A stretch of 47,695 nt of DNA from an uncultured Prevotella sp. GTDB taxonomy: Bacteria; Bacteroidota; Bacteroidia; Bacteroidales; Bacteroidaceae. Position numbers and translations under genes: made by a program. Location of the stretch: assembly GCA_937895845.1 (NCBI GenBank), contig CALBLK010000040.1, positions 1-47,695 of the forward strand, written 5' to 3'. The notes beneath the pieces were generated by a model that was given only the letters and a program-made list of their open reading frames with translations, was not told the DNA's origin and did no database searches. Positions 1 to 7,001 of this stretch are shown piece after piece; positions within the stretch are counted from its first letter, which is position 1; every line of letters begins with the position of its first letter.

Positions 1-314
1 AGGAGATAATTTGCGCGCCAACCATATCCATCATCATAGAACCCCTCGAAGGTAAATTGATTAGGTTCTGCGCTCTTGATTATTTCGACCTCGCGGGAAC
101 CAAGATAAATGCCTTTTCGCGGTGTGCCGTCGTGGCGCAGGAGGGAGCGCAACCAGTTCAGCCCCTTTGCGCCCTGGTCAGCTGACACCCTTACATTCGC
201 ATAGTCGTACAAGTTTTTTTGAACCTTATTGCTGCGACGTTTCAGGAGCGAAATTTGACGCTCTGTAATTTCGCCTTTCGCGGCGATTTCCTTCAAAATC
301 ATTTCAGTTTTCAT
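1..314 (-). CDS. Hypothetical protein, 5' part; gene continues across the contig junction
   Basis: The frame starts with ATG at 314 (MKTEMILKEIAAKGEITERQ) and stays open to base 1, giving 104 codons without a stop. The C-terminal end is at the right edge of the window (47512-47695), where the same frame reaches TAA, so the whole protein is about 127 residues on a joined molecule. It is basic and helical at the N-terminus. I do not recognise a domain. It lies in a leftward operon with the small genes starting at 991, 743 and 556. Confidence 0.6.
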   Translation of the reverse strand, partial: MKTEMILKEIAAKGEITERQISLLKRRSNKVQKNLYDYANVRVSADQGAKGLNWLRSLLRHDGTPRKGIYLGSREVEIIKSAEPNQFTFEGFYDDGYGWRANYL

Positions 315-334
315 TGCTTTGTAAATTAAAAAGT

Positions 335-556
335 TTACTTATTTTCCAGAGACATAAATTTATCAAAAGAGATTGAGATTGTGCAGCGATTGCCCCACTT
401 TGTAACACTTTTTATATCTCCGTGTACGACTGCGTTATAAATTTCAAGAGACGGGCAACATTCGCACACTATAATTCTATCACCATAAAATTCGACTTTT
501 TTTACCTCAATTTCAAGGTAATCAATAGCTCCGCTCTTGATTGTAAGTACTTGCAT
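335..556 (-). CDS. Small hypothetical protein, 73 aa
   Basis: I chose ATG at 556 (MQVLTIKSGAIDYLEIEVKK) because the upstream gene ends at 573 and the start has the AT-rich leader usual here; an in-frame ATG at 607 would overlap that gene. The protein is mostly predicted beta strand, with a CEC motif near the middle. No family is recognised. It is the third gene of the leftward small-gene operon. Confidence 0.5.
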   Translation of the reverse strand: MQVLTIKSGAIDYLEIEVKKVEFYGDRIIVCECCPSLEIYNAVVHGDIKSVTKWGNRCTISISFDKFMSLENK

Positions 557-572
557 GATTTTAATATTTAAA

Positions 573-743
573 TTATTTAATAGCTCGTATACAATGGTTT
601 GACCCATTGCGGCCGTAAATTCTCACAACGCACCCGCCTATTTTCGCGAACCTTTTGACAAGAATTTCCGCTTCGGCAATAGCCTCTTCCAAGCTTTGGA
701 AGTCATCTAAATCGAACCTTTTTAAGAACTTTGCATCTTTCAT
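573..743 (-). CDS. Small hypothetical protein, 56 aa
   Basis: ATG at 743 opens a 56-codon frame (MKDAKFLKRFDLDDFQSLEE) ending in TAA at 573, 17 bases before the next start at 556. The N-terminal half is an acidic amphipathic helix and the C-terminal half is basic. Position, tight spacing and AT-rich start context support it. No family is recognised. Confidence 0.5.
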   Translation of the reverse strand: MKDAKFLKRFDLDDFQSLEEAIAEAEILVKRFAKIGGCVVRIYGRNGSNHCIRAIK

Positions 744-769
744 TTTACTAAAATATTTAAAATTAAATC

Positions 770-991
770 TTATTTGTAAATTATTTCATAAATCACGGGG
801 TCGGCAGAAAGAAGATAATTTATATCCATCTCATCAGAGTCGCCGCACTCTATATATATATCGCACAACATTTGCCACACGGCGGCCGCCCGATGTCTGC
901 GGTATGCTGCTTTCCTATTCTCTGCAGCAACGCCGAAAAGTTCGAAGTCACGAAGACAGCTGTAAAATTGGCCGTTAATTATCATTTCCAT
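770..991 (-). CDS. Small hypothetical protein, 73 aa, first gene of leftward operon
   Basis: I chose ATG at 991 (MEMIINGQFYSCLRDFELFG), with 985 as alternative, because a Bacteroidota-type promoter lies at 1036-1066. The longer frame to 1129 would begin upstream of that promoter. The protein has a helical, Arg-rich middle (residues about 25-40) and an acidic C-terminal half. The family is unknown. The start of the operon suggests early expression. Confidence 0.5.
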   Translation of the reverse strand: MEMIINGQFYSCLRDFELFGVAAENRKAAYRRHRAAAVWQMLCDIYIECGDSDEMDINYLLSADPVIYEIIYK

Positions 992-1035
992 TTTCTCATC
1001 AAAAATTAAAACTTGTTTGTCTCGTTCGGACAATG

Positions 1036-1066
1036 CAAAGGTACAACGATTTTTGATAACTACAAA
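1036..1066 (-). promoter_or_regulatory. Bacteroidota-type promoter for the leftward small-gene operon
   Basis: On the minus strand TACCTTTG (1043-1036) follows TTTG (1066-1063) with a 19-base spacer, matching the Bacteroides primary sigma consensus TTTG/TAnnTTTG. It points at the genes starting at 991, 743, 556 and 314. Confidence 0.6.
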
Positions 1067-1239
1067 TTTTTTTTGCACTTTTTTCGAGTTTTTTTCATCC
1101 TTTTCCTTTTGTCCTTGATTTTCAAACAATTACGATAGCGTTTGTATTTTTCCCTTTGCGTATATATAAGTTCACGCGCGCGTTATTTACAACTTTCAGC
1201 AGTCGCAATCTTAATTGCTATTGCGCGATCTTAATTTAT

Positions 1240-1287
1240 AGCGCACCTTTGCACTATCAAATTTATAGCATTATGATAGCTAAATTT
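1240..1287 (+). promoter_or_regulatory. Weak promoter and inverted repeat overlapping a start codon
   Basis: CACCTTTG at 1245-1252 resembles a -7 box for the rightward gene at 1273. An inverted repeat (AAATTTA at 1259-1265, TAAATTT at 1281-1287) spans the ATG at 1273. It could be an operator or an RNA hairpin that hides the start. This is inference from sequence shape only. Confidence 0.3.
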
Positions 1288-1425
1288 CTACACGCAGCGA
1301 CTAAATTTTTCGCGACGCACGTCCTTCGGCTACTTGCAACCGCCGCCCTCGTGGCCCTTGCCCTCCACTGGAAAGAGGGCGGAGTATTTCCCCTCGCCCT
1401 TGCTGTGCTCTTGTGGACTGCGTGA
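1273..1425 (+). CDS. Small membrane protein, 50 aa
   Basis: ATG at 1273 (MIAKFLHAATKFFATHVLRL) gives a 50-residue hydrophobic protein with two likely membrane segments (about residues 14-31 and 35-50). The upstream in-frame ATG at 1156 is less likely because promoter-like sequence lies between. The stop codon TGA is part of the first GTGAATTTTTAG repeat. No family is recognised. Confidence 0.45.
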   Translation: MIAKFLHAATKFFATHVLRLLATAALVALALHWKEGGVFPLALAVLLWTA

Positions 1426-1552
1426 ATTTTTAGAGCACTTGCAGGACGCGCCCGGCAAAGGGCCGTGAATTTTTAGACCTTGCCCGGAACGGGGCATGAA
1501 TTTTCAGACGCCAAGCGGCTGACGTGAATTTTTAGGCCGTGTGAATTTTTAT
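1422..1552 (+). repeat. Array of five GTGAATTTTTAG motifs separated by GC-rich mini-hairpins
   Basis: Copies lie at 1422-1433, 1465-1476, 1496-1507 (ATGAATTTTCAG), 1524-1535 and 1541-1552 (ending TAT). Between them are small GC hairpins such as GCCCGGCAAAGGGC, GCCCGGAACGGGGC and GCCAAGCGGC. The array fills the 5' leader of the gene at 1569. It may act as protein-binding or RNA-processing sites; the function is not known to me. Confidence 0.7.
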
Positions 1553-1568
1553 AAACAAAACGATTAAA

Positions 1569-1880
1569 ATGAAAACAAGCAAAATTTTTCGGGAAAAAAG
1601 TCTTGAGGAACTCCACGCAAGCCACTTCTATAAGTTGCGGAAAACCTCACAAAACACAATGATTGAGTACGTGGTCAGATACGACTACAACGGGCGTTTC
1701 GCAGTGCGCTGCGCAGGCGTCAACGCAAACGGGGTTCCTTTCGTGGGTTCGGCGCAGAACGACGGGCGTTACTTCTTCCAGGTAGACACCTGCGACACTT
1801 TCGAGCAAGCGCAGGAGCACCCCGAAGAGTTGTACTCCGACATGATGCTTGCAATAGGGGCAAGGCGGAGGAACAAATAA
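1569..1880 (+). CDS. Conserved-looking hypothetical protein, 103 aa
   Basis: ATG at 1569 (MKTSKIFREKSLEELHASHF) lies directly after an A-rich leader. The protein has a basic N-terminus, a central beta-rich part around YVVRYDYNGRFAVRC and an acidic helical C-terminus. No domain is identified. Two further GTGAATTTTTAG-type motifs stand between its stop and the next gene, so both genes probably share regulation. Confidence 0.6.
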   Translation: MKTSKIFREKSLEELHASHFYKLRKTSQNTMIEYVVRYDYNGRFAVRCAGVNANGVPFVGSAQNDGRYFFQVDTCDTFEQAQEHPEELYSDMMLAIGARRRNK

Positions 1881-1902
1881 TTTTTAGGACGTGAATTTTT
1901 AG
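1876..1902 (+). repeat. Two further copies of the AATTTTTAG motif
   Basis: AATAATTTTTAG (1876-1887, overlapping the upstream stop codon) and GTGAATTTTTAG (1891-1902) precede the start at 1928. They match the array at 1422-1552. Confidence 0.6.
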
Positions 1903-1927
1903 TAAACACAACAAAAATAACAACGCA

Positions 1928-2605
1928 ATGAAAAAGTTTAATATCAGCGCGTTCTGCGCAAAGAAGTCGGACCCCGTGCCGTCCAAATTTTGGGGAATAA
2001 GCTACAAGGACGGCAAAATGATAGCATCGAACACGCTTGTGCTTGCATCCGTCAAAGCGGATTATCCGGCGGAATACGAGGGCGGCATATATGCCGGAGA
2101 CGTACGGATTTTCGATGAAACCATCCCTGCCGAAATGGTATTGGAGCAAGGACGCGCCAAAACGCTTGCAGTATCGTTACCTATTGCGGAACTTAAGGCC
2201 GCCTGCAAAGTCTGCCGTGATAGCGGCAAAGCAATGGGCGCGGTGGAATTTGTCGCCATCCCTTTCGGGGACAATCAAAAATTGCTTTTCAAACGCACTC
2301 TTCTGTCAAAGATTCTCACCGCCTGCGAATGTTTCGGCATCAAGGAAATGCATATATCAGAATCGAGGCCGTATTCTTCCGCATATCTGACAGACGGCAA
2401 CGGCAACGAGTTCGCTATCATGCCGGCCTATCCGGCATTCGCCTATGTTGACCTTTCCGGACGAATCCACGATTATCCTTTTCTCATTGACGATTTGATA
2501 AGGCAGGCGGAGATTGCGCTCAAAGACGCGGGGAAGCCGCAGGAGCAAGCGAAAGCGGCGTCACATCTGATTAGTCTCAAATTCATAAAATCCCGTCTTG
2601 CTTAG
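1928..2605 (+). CDS. Hypothetical protein, 225 aa; possible sliding-clamp-like fold
   Basis: The start (MKKFNISAFCAKKSDPVPSK) follows an A-rich leader. The sequence alternates short beta strands and helices. The stretch SAYLTDGNGNEFAIMPAYPA recalls the C-terminal strand of beta-clamp-like proteins, where an IMPM-type motif is common. This is only a resemblance; no family assignment is secure. The gene ends in a strong terminator, closing the rightward unit that began at 1273. Confidence 0.6.
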   Translation: MKKFNISAFCAKKSDPVPSKFWGISYKDGKMIASNTLVLASVKADYPAEYEGGIYAGDVRIFDETIPAEMVLEQGRAKTLAVSLPIAELKAACKVCRDSGKAMGAVEFVAIPFGDNQKLLFKRTLLSKILTACECFGIKEMHISESRPYSSAYLTDGNGNEFAIMPAYPAFAYVDLSGRIHDYPFLIDDLIRQAEIALKDAGKPQEQAKAASHLISLKFIKSRLA

Positions 2606-2608
2606 ACG

Positions 2609-2645
2609 AAAGAAAGGGGTTTCCGAACTGGAAGCCCCTTTCTTT
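2609..2645. terminator. Strong hairpin terminator between convergent units
   Basis: AGAAAGGGGTTTCC pairs with GGAAGCCCCTTTCT over 14 base pairs (one G-U) with a GAACT loop. Flanking A and T tracts would let it stop transcription from both sides. Confidence 0.8.
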
Positions 2646-2745
2646 GAAATAAGGCCTATTTTAGGCGCGCCAACGGGATAGGATGATAAGTTATACCAAA
2701 AGGTTCTTTACCGCGCCAAAAACGGCATCAAAACAGCAAATACGG

Positions 2746-3084
2746 CTATTTACGGATTATGTTTCGCTTGTATGTTTCACAGATATGCCCGTATTTCCAT
2801 TCGGGATTGAGTTCGCAGCCCAAGCATTTGCCGTCTGCCGAATATTCGGACATCTGCCCGAAAAGGCAGGTGTCGCAGGTGTCGGGGATTTTCGAATCTT
2901 CCCTCTCCTTGATTTTCCGGCCTATCCAGACGGACAAGTTCAAGCCTGCAACGAATGTCGTCACCAAAGCCGCGGGGAACCACAGCCAAGAGAGGGCCAC
3001 GGCCCACGAGACGAGGCCGAGAATTTTCAGAACCAAAGCGGCCGTCACCCAAAGGACGTATGCCGCATAACCGATTTTCCTCAT
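2746..3084 (-). CDS. Membrane protein with Cys-rich C-terminal tail, 112 aa
   Basis: Residues about 5-50 form two membrane segments (around LWVTAALVLKILGLVSWAVA and WFPAALVTTFVAGLNLSVWI). The C-terminal half has a CDTC pair, then CLGC and a later Cys, so it could hold zinc. The start at 3084 overlaps the upstream stop by four bases (ATGA), showing translational coupling. It is the last gene of the long leftward early operon. The function is unknown. Confidence 0.65.
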   Translation of the reverse strand: MRKIGYAAYVLWVTAALVLKILGLVSWAVALSWLWFPAALVTTFVAGLNLSVWIGRKIKEREDSKIPDTCDTCLFGQMSEYSADGKCLGCELNPEWKYGHICETYKRNIIRK

Positions 3085-3392
3085 AGTGAATTTTTGAAAT
3101 GTTTTTCGTACTCCTCATATTTCTCACCGAATGCGCCATCCACCAGGAGCAGGTCTCCGGCGCGGTAATAGGAGTATACTATCGTTGTGTAGTGCATCCC
3201 GAAAAGCTCCGCAATCTCCACGTAGGTCATGCAGGTGTTCTCCCGGAGAATCCGCACGGACATCATCCGCACGTCAGCGTACTTTCGCTTGTGAGACCTG
3301 TTCTGGTAGTTGGCCAAGGGCGCGCCGAACACCTCCATGCAGGCGGAGTCCAACGCCCCCACGATAATTTTTAGTTCCTTTTCGCTGACCAT
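3081..3392 (-). CDS. DnaA domain IV-like DNA-binding protein, 103 aa
   Basis: I chose ATG at 3392 (MVSEKELKIIVGALDSACME); the longer frame to 3617 lies over the upstream SSB-like gene. Residues about 32-80 match the pattern of the DnaA C-terminal DnaA-box-binding domain: a basic helix (SHKRKYADVRMMSVRIL), then TYVEIAELFGMHYTTIVYSY, where TT aligns with the HTT signature. No ATPase domain is present. Such stand-alone domains occur in phages and may bind origin or promoter sites. It sits beside SSB-like and primase-like genes. Confidence 0.65.
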   Translation of the reverse strand: MVSEKELKIIVGALDSACMEVFGAPLANYQNRSHKRKYADVRMMSVRILRENTCMTYVEIAELFGMHYTTIVYSYYRAGDLLLVDGAFGEKYEEYEKHFKNSL

Positions 3393-3408
3393 AATTTTTA
3401 GACTTTTT

Positions 3409-3672
3409 TCAGAACGGCAGGTCATCTTTCTCCGCGTCCTGCGGCGCGGAATTGCCGCCCCCGAACTCCTTAGTCTTGAGGTTGCCGAGGTAGATTGTCT
3501 CCCGATTCTCCTTATCGTAGATGGAGACGGAGTGCGTGTTGCCGTACTCGTCTTCGCCGTTCTTGTTCGGGACGATGTCGATGAAGATGCACTTGTCCCC
3601 TTTCTTCGTTTCCCCAATCAACCGCTTCGGTATCTTGGTGAGGTTGATTAACCCTGTCAGTTTTGTTGCCAT
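3409..3672 (-). CDS. Putative single-stranded DNA-binding protein, 87 aa
   Basis: The protein is short, beta-rich and ends in DDLPF, which matches the acidic tip of bacterial SSB proteins (consensus DDDIPF) used to recruit replication partners. The preceding region is a Gly/Ser/Ala-rich linker after about 65 residues of likely OB-type strands (CIFIDIVPNKNG, HSVSIYDKENRETIYLG). It lies between the CHC2 zinc-finger gene and the DnaA-like gene. The tail is clear; the fold is inferred. Confidence 0.6.
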   Translation of the reverse strand: MATKLTGLINLTKIPKRLIGETKKGDKCIFIDIVPNKNGEDEYGNTHSVSIYDKENRETIYLGNLKTKEFGGGNSAPQDAEKDDLPF

Positions 3673-3675
3673 AAA

Positions 3676-4131
3676 TTATTGTTTGACATATCGTTTCTCT
3701 ATCCACCGCTTCGCCATCGGAAAGTCCAACTGGCGCGTGCGCATCACGAAAGACACCGCGTTCTCTCTCGCACCGCATCGGAAGCAGCCGAAAATCTGAT
3801 ATTTCGGACTTGTATACGCAACATTCTTCTTGCCGCAGAACGGGCAGTCGCAGATGTAGTTCTTGCCACGGAATTCCGCCGGAAGCGTGTCGCAGACGAT
3901 TTCTTCTATCCGTGCATGCCTGCACAGCTCCCTCGCCGCGCCGATTTCGCCGTCCTCACGGAATTCATATCCGCGCGCCTCCGCTATGCTGCGGCAGTAG
4001 CCGTAATCCGTCCCGGCAGGGATTGCCCCGTCCACGGGATAATACACGTTGTCCATTATCCACTTGTGCAGCTGCTCATCGTTCGTCACCGAATTGATGT
4101 AGTTGCCATATCTGTATATTCTTATCTTCAT
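3676..4131 (-). CDS. CHC2-type zinc-finger protein related to DnaG primase N-terminus
   Basis: The C-terminal third (residues 92-145) has CPFCGKKN, then FGCFRCGARENAVSFVM, the layout of the primase zinc-binding domain with Cys96, Cys99, Cys116 and Cys119; the usual His is replaced by Cys. The first 90 residues (YRYGNYINSVTNDEQLHKWI) are a separate alpha/beta region that I do not recognise. No TOPRIM catalytic domain is present in this frame or next to it. It may supply template recognition to another primase. Confidence 0.7.
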   Translation of the reverse strand: MKIRIYRYGNYINSVTNDEQLHKWIMDNVYYPVDGAIPAGTDYGYCRSIAEARGYEFREDGEIGAARELCRHARIEEIVCDTLPAEFRGKNYICDCPFCGKKNVAYTSPKYQIFGCFRCGARENAVSFVMRTRQLDFPMAKRWIEKRYVKQ

Positions 4132-4382
4132 TTGATTCTCTCCGCAAATTCCCTGCTTTCTATCTCCAACGGCTGAAGATAATCAGCCGCCGTGTCGAGT
4201 ACGTAGTCTTTAGCATCTTCATATCCGTTCTTGATTGCGCACACGGTTATCGCCGACAGGTGCTTCCGCCCATCCTCGTCCGTGTTGACCGCCAAGAAGC
4301 CCTTGCCGCGTCTGCGCACCACGAGCATGTAGTCGCACCTGCGCATCATCCACGTGACCAGCTTTATCAGCAAATCAAACAT
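4128..4382 (-). CDS. Hypothetical protein, 84 aa
   Basis: The N-terminus (MFDLLIKLVTWMMRRCDYML) is a hydrophobic/basic helix, followed by a short beta stretch and a helical C-terminus. It overlaps the primase-type gene by four bases and the MazG-like gene by eight, so it is translated within the same operon. No family is recognised. Confidence 0.55.
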   Translation of the reverse strand: MFDLLIKLVTWMMRRCDYMLVVRRRGKGFLAVNTDEDGRKHLSAITVCAIKNGYEDAKDYVLDTAADYLQPLEIESREFAERIK

Positions 4383-4761
4383 GCCTTTCCTCCTTTGTCA
4401 CGCCGTCCCCGTTCCCCTCTATCGTCCCGTTCGCTTTCCGCTTCGCGAGCTTCTCAAGATTGAACTTCGCCACCTCCTCAAGTGAGTAGCCCATGGATGC
4501 CGCCATGCCTGCTACGCCCCACAGGATGTCCCCGAGTTCAAGTATCACCCCGAGGTCGAAGTCCATCTCCTCGCGCGTCTCCATCACTGAAGAATTGATG
4601 AGGTTGTCGCTGAACTTCAGCCTCCCTTTCCTTATCGCCTTAGCGAACTTCCCTTGCAGTTCCCCGGCCTCCGATGCTATCTCAAGCATCATGTAAAGAT
4701 GATTGTCGCAACTGTCCATCCTCGTGGACATCGCCTGCGTTTGATAATCATTCAACTCCAT
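4375..4761 (-). CDS. MazG-like nucleotide pyrophosphohydrolase
   Basis: The helical MazG core is visible: EIASEAGELQGK (residues 27-38) and ELGDILWGVAGMA (75-87) carry the Glu/Glu and Glu/Asp metal ligands of the EExxE...ExxD arrangement. The length (128 aa) fits single-domain phage MazG proteins. The family hydrolyses (d)NTPs or (p)ppGpp-like nucleotides to monophosphate forms. In phages it may adjust nucleotide pools or the stringent response. Start ATG at 4761 overlaps the HNH gene by 14 bases. Confidence 0.75.
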   Translation of the reverse strand: MELNDYQTQAMSTRMDSCDNHLYMMLEIASEAGELQGKFAKAIRKGRLKFSDNLINSSVMETREEMDFDLGVILELGDILWGVAGMAASMGYSLEEVAKFNLEKLAKRKANGTIEGNGDGVTKEERHV

Positions 4762-5161
4762 TGTATTCCTTTTTCAGTTGTTCTATTCTCCTGTTGTTCT
4801 TTTCAAGTATCCGCATCCCCGTCCTTGTCGTGGAATGCTCCCAACGCTCGTGGCAGTGTTCGCAGAGGATGTTCACGTTCCTCGGGTCATGGGCCATCCT
4901 CGCATCCGCGCCACGGCTGATGATGTGGCTCACGTTGTAGGCACTCGGAGTCCGTATCGGCCTGCGGCATTCCTCGCAGATGAGCGGCAGGCGCGAAAGG
5001 CAGAAGCGGTAGAACTTGTGGTTTCCCACCGCATCGTTCTTCCCGAACCGCTCTTTCTGCACCTCCACACGGAGCGCGTGCGACATCGGAAGCCGCTCAT
5101 CAATCAAAGGCTCATAACCGCGTTCCACGGCATAGCCGTATTCCTCCCGTGTCTCTATCAT
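4748..5161 (-). CDS. HNH endonuclease
   Basis: I chose ATG at 5161 (MIETREEYGYAVERGYEPLI) because it overlaps the upstream stop by four bases; the frame runs open to 5245. The HNH core is at residues 60-110: ICEECRRPIR (Cys62, Cys65), YNVSHIISRGAD (His79), DPRNVNILCEHCHERWE (Asn97, Cys100, Cys103). The two CxxC pairs form the structural zinc site. It may be a packaging nuclease or a homing-type endonuclease; its place in the early operon, far from terminase, argues against a role in packaging. Confidence 0.75.
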   Translation of the reverse strand: MIETREEYGYAVERGYEPLIDERLPMSHALRVEVQKERFGKNDAVGNHKFYRFCLSRLPLICEECRRPIRTPSAYNVSHIISRGADARMAHDPRNVNILCEHCHERWEHSTTRTGMRILEKNNRRIEQLKKEYNGVE

Positions 5162-5514
5162 TTGATGCCGTTGAAATAATCCCTCTCCCAACGCTCGCGT
5201 TCCGCCTTGGGGACTTTCGCCTCCTCGGGGAAACCCTCGAACCAATGGTCGATATTGATTCTCCGGGCTTCTTTCTTCCCCAAATCAATACCGTACAGCA
5301 TTTGCATGTCATAATCGTACCATTCGAGAAACGAATCAAAATCTATCCCGTTGTCTACGACATAACGCAATTCCCAGTTCGACAGGAAGAGGTCTGCGAC
5401 ATCGAATGTGCGATAGCCATCGCCCGTCCACTCACCGTCAGTCTCCCACATCTCGTTCAGTTTCTCCCCGTATGCCTTGCACGCGACAGAGTACATCAAC
5501 TGTAAACTTGTCAT
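5158..5514 (-). CDS. Hypothetical acidic protein, 118 aa
   Basis: The start at 5514 (MTSLQLMYSVACKAYGEKLN) overlaps the upstream stop by four bases; the in-frame ATG at 5634 would lie inside the neighbour. The protein is helical and rich in Trp, Tyr and Asp (FLEWYDYDMQMLYGIDLG), with a C-terminal KAERERWERDYF helix. No family is recognised. Confidence 0.6.
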   Translation of the reverse strand: MTSLQLMYSVACKAYGEKLNEMWETDGEWTGDGYRTFDVADLFLSNWELRYVVDNGIDFDSFLEWYDYDMQMLYGIDLGKKEARRINIDHWFEGFPEEAKVPKAERERWERDYFNGIK

Positions 5515-5945
5515 ATCTTCGGATAATCCAATATCTGATAAAAATTCTCCGCAGCGTACTGGACGGCCCATTCTATCACCTCGTTTGCCTCCGCGCTGTC
5601 GAGTTCCTCGAAGTCCTTGTAACCCACTCTCCACTTCCCGTCAATCCTTTCCTCACGTGCGAAGAGTGGGCACTGCCGCTTCATCCATTCGTAGGTCTGC
5701 TCTTTCGTGTATCTCTCCCCGTACTCCTGCATCAACATCCCCTGCATCTCCGGCACGACATACCCGAAGAAGTAGTTGGTGACCTTGTCGCTCGGCTCAG
5801 CGGCGAGTATCTCCGCACGCAGGATTATGCCTTTCCCTTTGTGCAGGGAACAGAAGTCCTCCAGCGCCTCCATGGGGAGGTCGAGCCTGCCGTCGTCTCC
5901 GATTCTACCGATTACTGTCTTTCTTCGCAGGCGCATTGATGTCAA
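5511..5945 (-). CDS. Phage recombination/replication accessory-like protein, 144 aa
   Basis: The middle of the protein (SDKVTNYFFGYVVPEMQGML followed by YTKEQTYEWMKRQC) has the layout of a phage family with an 'N-x-YY-x-x-VVP' helix and a 'T-K-E-x-x-x-E-x-x-K' helix, loosely like NinB-type proteins. This is by eye only. ATG at 5936 (MRLRRKTV) is an alternative start. It overlaps the gene at 6261 by 32-41 bases. Confidence 0.55.
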   Translation of the reverse strand: MTSMRLRRKTVIGRIGDDGRLDLPMEALEDFCSLHKGKGIILRAEILAAEPSDKVTNYFFGYVVPEMQGMLMQEYGERYTKEQTYEWMKRQCPLFAREERIDGKWRVGYKDFEELDSAEANEVIEWAVQYAAENFYQILDYPKI

Positions 5946-6261
5946 GTTTTATTCCGCAATCTGCTATCAGATGTTGCATTTCATGTACATAACGGATTCG
6001 GGCTGTGAAGTCGTTGGCATGTCTGAACATCTCGATGTCCCATCCTGCCGGAACTTGTCTTGCCGACACGAACTCCGGGCCATGTTCCCATGTATAAACT
6101 CCGTCCCGATAGTTGGAGAATCCGCCCAACCACCCGGAAGTCAGCGGCACGGGCGTGAAGAACCCGGCATAGTCAAAGGATGAAAGAGAAACCCTCATCA
6201 GCTGGTTGTAGTTGCCGCTGTGGTAGACCCAGTCCCCGATTCTCAATTCTTCCGGTTTCAT
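5905..6261 (-). CDS. Hypothetical protein of the MKxxELxxxDWV type, 118 aa
   Basis: It begins MKPEELRIGDWVYHSGNYNQ, with a short beta-barrel-like domain and a C-terminal helix YVHEMQHLIADCG. The product of 42829-43227 in the accessory operon has the same plan (MKANELMLNDWV... and AVHELQNIL), so the phage carries two paralogues. The family is common in Bacteroidales phages; its function is not known to me. The start overlaps the upstream stop by four bases. Confidence 0.65.
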   Translation of the reverse strand: MKPEELRIGDWVYHSGNYNQLMRVSLSSFDYAGFFTPVPLTSGWLGGFSNYRDGVYTWEHGPEFVSARQVPAGWDIEMFRHANDFTARIRYVHEMQHLIADCGIKLDINAPAKKDSNR

Positions 6262-6512
6262 AAATCAATCTCGCTTATGATTTCAAAGTCAAATGTCGAG
6301 CCATACTTCTCGTTGAGGCAGTACAATATGTCCGCTATGGTCATGTACTTCATGTCAAGCTCCATGTCTATCGTGCTTCGCCCAAAAGGACTTCTGAAAC
6401 CGTCCACTCTATACATCTTGTGCGGACGGAATGTGAAAGGTATCCTGTTGTTCACAAGCACCGATGCCACCACATAGAGGTTAGTCGCATATACCGTATA
6501 AAGTTTCCGCAT
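6258..6512 (-). CDS. Hypothetical protein, 84 aa
   Basis: ATG at 6512 (MRKLYTVYATNLYVVASVLV) starts inside the last codons of the upstream gene. The protein is beta-rich and ends in a helix with MTIADILYCLNEKYG. It is coupled to the next gene by an ATGA overlap. No family is recognised. Confidence 0.55.
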   Translation of the reverse strand: MRKLYTVYATNLYVVASVLVNNRIPFTFRPHKMYRVDGFRSPFGRSTIDMELDMKYMTIADILYCLNEKYGSTFDFEIISEIDL

Positions 6513-6678
6513 TTCTTCCTATCTCGGTTTTGATTATATGGAGCGCCTGCCGCGCCTGCCTTTCAGTGGGGAACAGATTCCCCGCCCTCTTGAGGTCATT
6601 GAGGGCAAGACTGTTCATCTTATTATCCACACTTATGGCCTCGACCTCCCAAAAGGCCGTCACGAACCACATCCTCAT
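6481..6678 (-). CDS. Small hypothetical protein, 65 aa
   Basis: The protein begins MRMWFVTAFWEVEAISVDNK and includes NLFPTERQARQALHIIK, which resembles the 'GNxFxTxExAxxAxxxI' helix seen in many small phage proteins. It is coupled to its upstream neighbour by a four-base overlap at 6675-6678. The function is unknown. Confidence 0.55.
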   Translation of the reverse strand: MRMWFVTAFWEVEAISVDNKMNSLALNDLKRAGNLFPTERQARQALHIIKTEIGRNAETLYGICD

Positions 6679-6929
6679 TTCGCACCCTCCTCAAGAAAAG
6701 CGCGCACCCTCAAGAAATGCGCCTTTATTTCACCCTTTGAGCGCATTTTTCCGCAGATGCCCTCAAGACGCACATTGTCCTTGGAGTACAAGGTGGAGAG
6801 AAAATCCGTCCCGTAAGAAGCGAAAGAGAGGCTCCATATATAATTGTAGCCTTTCTCTTCGGCTTCGGCCTTGATGTCCCTGCACTCTTGAAAGAGCGCG
6901 GAAAGAAAAAAGAAATCAAACTGTTCCAT
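6675..6929 (-). CDS. Hypothetical protein, 84 aa, first gene after an internal promoter
   Basis: I chose ATG at 6929 (MEQFDFFFLSALFQECRDIK) because the promoter at 6954-6961 lies just upstream; ATG at 6956 would sit inside the -7 element. The protein is helical with a basic C-terminus. No family is recognised. It opens the stretch of coupled genes running to 2746. Confidence 0.55.
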   Translation of the reverse strand: MEQFDFFFLSALFQECRDIKAEAEEKGYNYIWSLSFASYGTDFLSTLYSKDNVRLEGICGKMRSKGEIKAHFLRVRAFLEEGAK

Positions 6930-6953
6930 GTGCTTTGTTGTTTTAAAGTGTTG

Positions 6954-6961
6954 CAAAGATA
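6954..6961 (-). promoter_or_regulatory. Bacteroidota-type -7 box
   Basis: TATCTTTG on the minus strand, with a weak -33 element near 6981, lies 24 bases upstream of the ATG at 6929 in a 70-base gene-free gap. Confidence 0.55.
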
Positions 6962-7001
6962 AGTATAATATTCCACATTCGCAATAGTGTAGGGAAAGAT
7001 T

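Noticed and set aside
1422..1552. CRISPR array
   Set aside because: Repeats are only 12 bases, spacing is irregular (43, 31, 28, 17) and spacers are GC hairpins; no cas gene is present.
3393..3617. 75-residue N-terminal extension of the DnaA domain IV-like protein
   Set aside because: The region is Ser/Thr/Arg-rich and is the off-frame reading of the SSB-like gene; the ATG at 3392 is well placed.
4748..5161. HNH nuclease as part of the packaging machine
   Set aside because: In HNH-type cos phages the gene lies beside terminase; here it is about 33 kb away in the early operon.
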